Positions 58,551 through 64,000 of a stretch of DNA of 64,000 nt are shown here, piece by piece. Under the pieces are notes generated by a model. It had not been told where the DNA came from. It searched no databases and was given only the letters and a program-made list of their open reading frames with translations. The translations under genes and the position numbers were made by a program. The DNA lies in the NCBI RefSeq assembly GCF_003853705.1, contig NZ_QTQI01000026.1, positions 1 to 64,000 of the forward strand. Direction: 5' to 3'. The stretch's first letter is position 1. Every line of letters starts with the position of its first letter. The DNA is from Burkholderia sp. Bp8992. Lineage in GTDB: Bacteria > Pseudomonadota > Gammaproteobacteria > Burkholderiales > Burkholderiaceae.

Positions 58551-58577
58551 ACGGGAAGCTCGCGGGCTTCCCGTTTT
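58551..58577 (+). terminator. Rho-independent terminator after DUF3717 gene
   Basis: ACGGGAAGC and GCTTCCCGT enclose a short loop, followed by TTTTGC. The stem is the same as at 58036; the shorter T run suggests weaker termination. Confidence 0.75.
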
Positions 58578-58674
58578 GCTTCGGGCCGCGCGTGGCGGCG
58601 GGCGCCGCCTGCGGTATCGTGACGACATCATCCGGCCGCGGTTGGCGCCGGAGCGCTGTCCGGGAGACATCAAA

Positions 58675-59592
58675 ATGGAGTTGAGACACCTCCGCTACTT
58701 CGTCGCGGTGGCCGAAGAGCGGAATTTCACGCGGGCGGCGGAGCGGCTGCATATCGCGCAGCCGCCGCTGAGCCGGCAGATCCAGCAGCTCGAGGAGGCG
58801 CTCGGCGTGCCGCTGTTCGAGCGCAACGCGCGGCCGCTGAAGCTGACCGACGCGGGCCGCTTCTTCTATTCGCACGCGGTGCAGCTGCTCGCGCAGACGA
58901 CCGAGCTCGAATCGATGACGAAGCGCGTCGGCAAGATCGAGCGCAGCATGTCGGTCGGCTTCGTCGGCTCGACGCTGTACGGGATGCTGCCGAAGATCAT
59001 CCGGCGCTTTCGCAGCGAGTATCCGGCCGTCGAGCTGAGCCTGCACGAGATGTCGACGATGGACCAGATCAAGGCGCTGAAGGAAGGGCGCATCGACGTC
59101 GGGTTCGGGCGCATTCGCCACGAGGATCCGAGCGTGCGGCGCGTCGTGCTGCGCGAGGAGCGGATGATCGTCGCGCTGCCGGTCGGCCACGTGCTCGACG
59201 CCGCGAAGCCCGTGCTGTCGCTGCACGATCTCGTGAACGACACGCTGATCATCTTCCCGAAGGCGCCGCGCCCGAGCTATGCGGACCAGGTGCTCGCGGC
59301 CTTTCACGATCGCGCGTTGCAGCCGCGCAGGATCTACGAGACGCGCGAGTTGCAGATCGCGCTCGGCCTCGTCGCGATGGGCGAGGGCGTGTCGGTCGTG
59401 CCGCACAGCGTGTACGGGCTGAAGCGCGACGACATCAGCTACAAGCCGCTCGACGATCCGAATCTCGTGTCGCCGATCATCATGAGCATGCGGATGCTCG
59501 ACGAATCGGAGGACATCCGCGCGATGCAGGCGCTGATCTACCGGCTGTACGACGAAGCGCAGATGGAGTACCTGCCGCCGCAGCCCGAATGA
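58675..59592 (+). CDS. LysR-type regulator (CatR/BenM-like)
   Basis: A 305-residue LysR regulator beginning MELRHLRYFVAVAEERNFTRAAERLHIAQPPLSRQIQQLEEALG, which is the BenM/CatM/CatR consensus. The effector domain is at about 92-290. Relatives respond to aromatic breakdown products such as muconate, yet no catabolic operon is adjacent; the next gene is an alpha/beta hydrolase. A CGGGAGA ribosome site lies 8 bases before the ATG. Its target is not evident. Confidence 0.87.
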   Translation: MELRHLRYFVAVAEERNFTRAAERLHIAQPPLSRQIQQLEEALGVPLFERNARPLKLTDAGRFFYSHAVQLLAQTTELESMTKRVGKIERSMSVGFVGSTLYGMLPKIIRRFRSEYPAVELSLHEMSTMDQIKALKEGRIDVGFGRIRHEDPSVRRVVLREERMIVALPVGHVLDAAKPVLSLHDLVNDTLIIFPKAPRPSYADQVLAAFHDRALQPRRIYETRELQIALGLVAMGEGVSVVPHSVYGLKRDDISYKPLDDPNLVSPIIMSMRMLDESEDIRAMQALIYRLYDEAQMEYLPPQPE

Positions 59593-59701
59593 ACGCGCGG
59601 GCCGTAGGGGCTTGCTTGACACCGTGTGCGCCGGCCGGTCACCCTGTCCCGATTCGATGCGGCCGCCGGTGTGCGGCCGCTTTCACGCCGCAGGCAGACA
59701 C

Positions 59702-60499
59702 ATGACCGATATCCTGACCGAGGAGACCGCCGTCGAGACGCCGCAAGGGCGCCTCCATACGAAACGCTGGCGTGCGCGTCCCGCGCGCGACGCGGCAGCG
59801 CCCATCGTGCTGCTGCACGATTCGCTCGGCTGCGTCGACCTCTGGCGTGACTTTCCCGAGCAACTCGCGCGGGCCGCGCAGCGCGACGTGATCGCCTACG
59901 ATCGCCTCGGTTTCGGCCGCTCGGATCGTCATCCGGGAACGCTCGGCACGACGTTCGTGCGCGACGAGGCCGATCATGCGTTCGCTGCGGTGCTCGAGCA
60001 ACTGGGTGTCGATGCGTTCGTCGCGTTCGGACACAGCGTCGGCGGCGGGATGGCGGTGGGCTGTGCCGCCGCGTATCCCGAGCGCTGCCGCGCGCTCGTG
60101 ACGGTCGCCGCACAGGCGTTCGTCGAGGATCGCACGCTGGACGGCATTCGCGAGGCGGGGCAGCAGTTCGACGAACCGGGGCAACTCGACCGGCTCGCGC
60201 GCTATCACGGCGACAAGGCCGAATGGGTGCTGCGCGCATGGGTCGACACGTGGCTGTCGCCGGCATTCCGCGACTGGAATCTCGACGACGACCTGCCGCG
60301 CGTGCAGTGCGCGACGCTCGCGATTCACGGCGAAGACGACGAGTACGGGTCCGACGTGCATCCGAAGCGGATCGCCGCACGCGTCGCGGGGCCGTCGTCG
60401 TTCCTGCTGCTCGCACGATGCGGACACATGCCGCACCGCGAGCGGACCGGCGACGTGCTGGCCGCCGTCGAGACGTTGCTGCGCGACGCGGGCGCCTGA
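59702..60499 (+). CDS. Alpha/beta hydrolase
   Basis: A 265-residue alpha/beta hydrolase without signal peptide. It has VLLHDSLGCVDLWRDFPEQLA (oxyanion region), AYDRLGFGRSDRH, the nucleophile elbow GHSVGGGMAVG with Ser near residue 105, Asp in HGEDDEYG near 215 and His in CGHMPHRE near 242. It follows the LysR gene by 109 bases on the same strand and may be controlled by it. Substrate unknown; relatives are esterases, epoxide or C-C hydrolases. Confidence 0.82.
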   Translation: MTDILTEETAVETPQGRLHTKRWRARPARDAAAPIVLLHDSLGCVDLWRDFPEQLARAAQRDVIAYDRLGFGRSDRHPGTLGTTFVRDEADHAFAAVLEQLGVDAFVAFGHSVGGGMAVGCAAAYPERCRALVTVAAQAFVEDRTLDGIREAGQQFDEPGQLDRLARYHGDKAEWVLRAWVDTWLSPAFRDWNLDDDLPRVQCATLAIHGEDDEYGSDVHPKRIAARVAGPSSFLLLARCGHMPHRERTGDVLAAVETLLRDAGA

Positions 60500-60534
60500 G
60501 CGCCGGACAACCGGCGGGCCGGGCCCGCCGGCCG

Positions 60535-60888
60535 TCAGAACGACAGCTGGATCGCGAGATCGATCGCAAGCAGTGCGATCGAGCAGCCGATGCCGAGGAT
60601 CACGTTCGGCAGCCGGTGCTCGAAGTCGCGATTGTCGCGGCGCATCGCGGCGCCGAGCAGGAAGATCGCCTCGACGACGATCTGCAGCCCGACGAACAGC
60701 AGCATCAGCAGATACTCGTAACCCATCTGCTTGAACGCGGCGAATTGCATCCCGTGATCGCGGATCCATTGGCCGACGCGCAGCAGTTCGTAGACGAACA
60801 GCAGGGCGGGGAACAGGTAACTGATGAAGTAGGTCGGCGCGGTGGCGTGCCGTAGTTCGAGGTGGAAGTGCTGATGCGTGGTGGCCAT
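60535..60888 (-). CDS. Small membrane protein of unknown function
   Basis: A 117-residue protein with four predicted helices at about 17-35, 56-80, and two in the C-terminal third (YLLMLLFVGLQIVVEAIFLLG; RLPNVILGIGCSIALLAIDLAIQLSF). It begins MATTHQHFHLELRHATAPTYF. The ATG at 60888 has an AGGAGG ribosome site at the right spacing, better than the GTG three bases earlier. No family recognised. It converges with the hydrolase and lies downstream of the TetR gene on the same strand after 193 bases. Confidence 0.7.
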   Translation of the reverse strand: MATTHQHFHLELRHATAPTYFISYLFPALLFVYELLRVGQWIRDHGMQFAAFKQMGYEYLLMLLFVGLQIVVEAIFLLGAAMRRDNRDFEHRLPNVILGIGCSIALLAIDLAIQLSF

Positions 60889-61081
60889 CACAACCCTCCT
60901 TGCAACGCGTGATTGCGGTCGCGACGGCGGCGCGATCGCGTGCGAACGAAGGGATTACCCGATGCACAATGCGCAGCCGTACGACGCCAGCATACTGCTG
61001 CGCGGGAAATTTGGCATGCGGTGCGTGCGATCGCCTTAAAAATGTGTGTGTGCCGTGCGACGCCGCGCAGGCGTGCACGCG

Positions 61082-61702
61082 TCAGCGTTTCGCTTCCGCG
61101 CCTTCGACAAACAGCTTCGCAACCGACTGGAACTCCCGTTTCAGCGACAACCCCGGCACGGTCAGCCAGCGCAGCATCGCCGCGAGATACAGGTGATGGA
61201 ACCAGGTCGCGAGCTGATCGGCCTGCAGCGTGCCGTTCAGTTCGCCGGCCTGCTGCCCGGCGACGATCAGTTGCTGCCACACCAGCGCGATATCGCTGCC
61301 GTTCTCTCCGCCGCTTTCCGGTTCGACCGCACCGATGCTCAGGAGCCGGTGCCGCAGGTACGCGAGCAGGTACGCGGGATGCGCCTCGCACCACGCGGCC
61401 GACGCGTCGAGCACGCAGCCGATGCGCGATGCGAAGGTCTTGCGCCGTGCGACGTCGCGCTGCAGATGCGCGAGATCGCGCGCGAGCTCGCCTTCGAGCC
61501 AGTGCGCGAGCACGGCTTCCTTCGTCGGAAAGTGGTTGTACAGCGTGCGCTTCGCGACATCGGCCTCTGCCGCGATCTGCTCCATCGTGACGGCATCGTA
61601 GCCGTGTGCATCGAACAGGCGCGCGCCGGTGGCGGCGAGATGCGCGAGCATCTGGATGCGTTTGCGCGCGCGGCGGCCCGGATCGTCGGTCGGAATCGGC
61701 AT
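61082..61702 (-). CDS. TetR-family transcriptional regulator
   Basis: A 206-residue TetR regulator with DNA-binding domain at about 15-62 (AATGARLFDAHGYDAVTMEQIAAEADVAKRTLYNHFPTKEAVL) and a ligand-binding domain including WFHHLYLAAMLRWL. It is divergent from the glycosyltransferase at 61794; an inverted repeat at 61717-61756 and a -35-like TTGACT lie in the 91-base gap. It most likely represses the glycosyltransferase gene until a toxic substrate is present. The effector is unknown. Confidence 0.88.
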   Translation of the reverse strand: MPIPTDDPGRRARKRIQMLAHLAATGARLFDAHGYDAVTMEQIAAEADVAKRTLYNHFPTKEAVLAHWLEGELARDLAHLQRDVARRKTFASRIGCVLDASAAWCEAHPAYLLAYLRHRLLSIGAVEPESGGENGSDIALVWQQLIVAGQQAGELNGTLQADQLATWFHHLYLAAMLRWLTVPGLSLKREFQSVAKLFVEGAEAKR

Positions 61703-61716
61703 GGCGGGGATTGACT

Positions 61717-61756
61717 AAAAATGTACGAATGGCATTAGTATACGACGTGCATTTTT
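61717..61756. promoter_or_regulatory. Inverted repeat between TetR and glycosyltransferase genes
   Basis: AAAAATGTACG (61717-61727) and CGTGCATTTTT (61746-61756) match as inverted arms at 10 of 11 positions, with an 18-base spacer. A TTGACT/TAGTAT promoter-like pair overlaps. It is a probable TetR operator. Confidence 0.5.
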
Positions 61757-61793
61757 TTGAATCCACCCGTTTCCATCGTGCGAGGAGTCGTGC

Positions 61794-63035
61794 ATGAAGC
61801 TTGTCATCGCCACCTACGGCACCGAAGGCGATACGCGTCCGCTCGCGGCGCTCGGCCGCGCGCTGCTGGACGCCGGCCATGAGGTCCGCCTGCTCGCCGA
61901 CGCGGCCACGCTCGGAGCGGCAGCCGCGCTCGGCGTGCCGTCGGCGCCGTTGTCTGGCGACATCCGCCGCGCGATTGCGCCGGACGGTGCGCTGGCCGAT
62001 GCGGTGCGCGGGCGCGGCGGCTTCAACGACACGTCGAAGGCGCTCGCGGCGATCGCGAATGCGAACACGGCGGCGTGGATGCGTGAAGTGGCGGACGCGT
62101 CGGATGGCTGCGATGCGCTCCTCGTGTCGGGGCTTGCGTCGTTCGTCGGGCTGTCGGTCGCCGAGTATCGCGGTGTGCCGGCGATCGGCACCGGCATGAT
62201 CCCGATCACGCCGACCGCCGAATTCGCTTCGCCGTTCCTGCCGCCGGGAAAGTTGCCGCGCTGGCTGAATCGTGCGAGCCACCGGTTCGTGAATGCGCTG
62301 TTGTGGCAGGCGTTCAGGCAGTCGACGAACGCCGCGCGCGCCGGCGTGTGCGGATTGCCGCCGCGCAAGCACGTGTGGTCCGATCATCCGATGCTGTACG
62401 GTGTGTCGCCGGCGCTGCTGTCCGGCCCGGCCGACTGGCCGTCGAATGTGCAGGCATGCGGCCAGTGGCGGATCGATGCGCGTGCGTGGGCGCCGCCGCC
62501 CGAATTGTCGGCGTTTCTCGAAGCGGGCGATCCGCCCGTGTACATCGGATTCGGCAGCATGGCCGGCTTCGACCGCGCCGCGATGGTCGACGCGCTGACC
62601 CATGCGCTCGCCGGCCGGCGCGCGCTGTTCTATCCGGGCTGGAGCGGTATCGACGCGTCGATGCTGTCCGCGCACGTCCGCATGATCGGCGACACGCCGC
62701 ACGACTGGCTGTTCCCGCGCGTGGCGATGGCGATTCATCACGGCGGATCGGGCACCACGCATTCGGCTGCACGGGCCGGCATTCCGTCGGTCGTCGTGCC
62801 GTTCGCGGGCGATCAGTTCTTCTGGGCGAACCGGTTGCAGCGGCTCGGTGTGGCCGATGCGCCGGTGGTCGGCCGGCGCGTGGAGGCGGCCGCGCTGGCG
62901 CGGGCCATCGCGTTTGCCGAGCGGGGCGAGACGAAGGCGCGTGCGACCGAACTCGGCACGCGCATCGCGCAAGAGGACGGTTTGACGCCGGCTGTGCGTG
63001 CGATCGAGCGATGGGGGCGAGGCGCGGCACGGTGA
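61794..63035 (+). CDS. GT1-family glycosyltransferase
   Basis: A 413-residue GT-B enzyme of the UDP-glycosyltransferase/MGT type. It begins MKLVIATYGTEGDTRPLAALGRALLDAGHEVRLLAD, the acceptor domain, and has the donor domain with PPVYIGFGSMAGFD, then HVRMIGDTPHDWLFPRVAMAIHHGGSGTTHSAARAGIPSVVVPFAGDQFFWANRL, the nucleotide-sugar-binding signature. Relatives glycosylate macrolides, flavonoids, sterols or lipids. The TetR regulator that faces it suggests a detoxifying or drug-modifying role. Donor and acceptor unknown. Confidence 0.88.
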   Translation: MKLVIATYGTEGDTRPLAALGRALLDAGHEVRLLADAATLGAAAALGVPSAPLSGDIRRAIAPDGALADAVRGRGGFNDTSKALAAIANANTAAWMREVADASDGCDALLVSGLASFVGLSVAEYRGVPAIGTGMIPITPTAEFASPFLPPGKLPRWLNRASHRFVNALLWQAFRQSTNAARAGVCGLPPRKHVWSDHPMLYGVSPALLSGPADWPSNVQACGQWRIDARAWAPPPELSAFLEAGDPPVYIGFGSMAGFDRAAMVDALTHALAGRRALFYPGWSGIDASMLSAHVRMIGDTPHDWLFPRVAMAIHHGGSGTTHSAARAGIPSVVVPFAGDQFFWANRLQRLGVADAPVVGRRVEAAALARAIAFAERGETKARATELGTRIAQEDGLTPAVRAIERWGRGAAR

Positions 63036-63050
63036 ACCCGCGCCGCGGCA

Positions 63051-63746
63051 TCAGAAATGCCCGGTGAACCGGTAGCGGCTGCCCGGGTGCCACAGATTGG
63101 CGACCGACGCGACCATCGCCTGCGACCACGTGCGCCGATGCAGCAGCAGGCACGGCTCGCGGTCGTCCATCGTCAGGTGGCGGCGCGTTTCGGCGTCGGG
63201 CATCGCGGCCTCGATCCGGTATTCGACGCGCTGCAGCGGCGCGACGCGCGTCAGGTACTGGTTCGGCGTCGTCGTCGTGAAGTCCTGCAGCGCATATTCG
63301 GGTGCGCAGGCCGGATTGACCCAGCGTTCCTCGAGCTGCACGGGCGTATCGTTCTCGAAATGCAGCACGCGCGAATGAAAGATCGGGCTGCCCGTATCGA
63401 GCTGCAGCTCGTCGGCGAGCTTCGCGTCGGCGACGGCCGCGCCGACCTGGAGCACCTGCGCGCGGTAGCCGTGGCCGCGCGCGGCGACTTCGTCCGAGAT
63501 GCTGCGGATCGCGACCAGCGTCGATTCGTATTTCGGCGAGGCGACATACGTGCCGGAGCCGCGCGTGCGCGTGAGCACCTGTTCGGCCGTCAGTTCGCGC
63601 AGCGCGCGGTTGACGGTCATCCGTGCGACGTTGAATTCGCGCGCGAGTTCGTTCTCCGACGGCACCTGGTCGCCTTCCGCCCACTCGCCGGCATGAATGC
63701 GGGCGAGGATGAAGTCCTTGATTTCCTGATAGATCGGTGTGGTCAT
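63051..63746 (-). CDS. GntR-family regulator, HutC type
   Basis: A 231-residue GntR regulator of the HutC subfamily. The winged helix is at residues 5-72 (IYQEIKDFILARIHAGEWAEGDQVPSENELAREFNVARMTVNRALRELTAEQVLTRTRGSGTYVA), followed by a UTRA ligand-binding domain ending in SRYRFTGHF. This end is characteristic of HutC, the histidine-utilization repressor that senses urocanate. However, no hut gene is in view on either side, so it could act elsewhere or on genes outside the window. The start at 63746 matches HutC length; the longer frame is extra. Confidence 0.82.
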   Translation of the reverse strand: MTTPIYQEIKDFILARIHAGEWAEGDQVPSENELAREFNVARMTVNRALRELTAEQVLTRTRGSGTYVASPKYESTLVAIRSISDEVAARGHGYRAQVLQVGAAVADAKLADELQLDTGSPIFHSRVLHFENDTPVQLEERWVNPACAPEYALQDFTTTTPNQYLTRVAPLQRVEYRIEAAMPDAETRRHLTMDDREPCLLLHRRTWSQAMVASVANLWHPGSRYRFTGHF

Positions 63747-63902
63747 GGGATCGCGATTCGAGAGTCGGCGGCGGCCCGCTGCCGAATGCCGATCCGGCGC
63801 GCGCCCGGCGCCGAGTGTACCGGTTTCGCGGGCGAGCGGGCCCGGATTCCCCGCATGATCCCTGTTCGGCCGGCGCGCGTCCATGCGGGATTGCACAGAG
63901 CG

Positions 63903-63922
63903 GCCGGCCTTGGACGGCCGGC
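63903..63922 (-). terminator. Hairpin after the edge porin gene
   Basis: GCCGGCC and GGCCGGC form a 7-bp stem around TTGGAC, just beyond the porin stop on the minus strand. There is no T run, so it is a weak call. Confidence 0.4.
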
Positions 63923-63928
63923 GTGCGG

Positions 63929-64000
63929 TCAGAACCGATGCCGGATGCCGACCGTCGCGACGACCTGCGTGCGGGTCGACGAAGCCGCGAGCCCCGTCAC
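63929..64000 (-). CDS. Porin, C-terminal end only
   Basis: The last 23 codons of a minus-strand gene that continues past the right edge. The protein end TQVVATVGIRHRF, with the terminal Phe after alternating residues, is the hallmark of Burkholderia general porins and is close to the end of the porin at 29175 (QGIVNLGLRHRF). Everything upstream is outside the window, so length and subtype are unknown. Confidence 0.7.
   Translation of the reverse strand: MTGLAASSTRTQVVATVGIRHRF

Overview
The window is high-GC, gene-dense bacterial chromosome with codon use and family content typical of a beta-proteobacterium of the genus Burkholderia, probably the B. cepacia complex. Markers are the DUF2970, DUF3717 and DUF4148 small proteins, two OpcP-type porins (one cut by the right edge), long-form ArgG, a HutC repressor, and many LysR, TetR and AraC regulators paired divergently with their targets. 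No insertion sequence, prophage, CRISPR array or rRNA was seen. Genus and gene names are inferred from reading the proteins, without a database search.

Layout, left to right. At 1-1121 are a truncated Ser/Gly/Thr-repeat lipoprotein and a carboxymuconolactone-decarboxylase-family protein. At 1180-5407 an SDR, Baeyer-Villiger monooxygenase and esterase operon faces a TetR regulator. At 5609-9129 is a patch of small secreted Cys-containing proteins: three DUF4189 paralogues, an LprI-like protein and an unknown. At 9266-13408 a LysR regulator faces a GST and a PNPOx/ferredoxin-reductase/2Fe-2S fusion, followed by DUF2970. At 14009-18159 a TonB-dependent receptor, a PnuC-type permease and an APH-family kinase form a probable vitamin or nucleoside salvage cassette. 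At 18323-19504 is an AT-richer insert with an M35 aspzincin-like protease and a small OmpA-like periplasmic protein.

At 19806-28069 is a complete divalent-metal efflux operon (CzcC-, CzcB- and CzcA-like) ending in its own response regulator and sensor kinase. It is followed to 31495 by small envelope proteins and a porin, and then by a ZIP transporter. A dyad of the form ATGAC-N6-GTCAT, the geometry of CusR-type boxes, recurs upstream of the efflux operon, both DUF4148 genes, the small lipoprotein and the porin. This suggests a local metal-responsive regulon.

The most unusual locus is 35907-41485. The sigma-54 activator RtcR faces an operon of slipin, RtcB RNA ligase and an RlaP-type nucleotidyltransferase. 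Between them, on the operon strand and downstream of a good -24/-12 promoter, lie two tRNA-like RNAs. One has acceptor, D and T arms, but its anticodon arm is a six-pair stem closed by a GAAA tetraloop. The other is an acceptor/T-arm minihelix. Neither can decode. They may be decoys, sensors or regulators of the RNA-repair system.

The rest (41516-64000) is mostly metabolic and regulatory. It holds a LysE exporter and methyltransferase with an AraC regulator, a small gene behind a near-ideal Fur box, a tartrate/D-malate dehydrogenase with a LysR regulator and an MFS transporter, and a PL7-type lyase with a changed catalytic motif behind two LacI-like operators. It also holds argG, a FUSC protein, a diguanylate cyclase, a LysP-like permease, a TetR/glycosyltransferase pair and an orphan HutC-like regulator.
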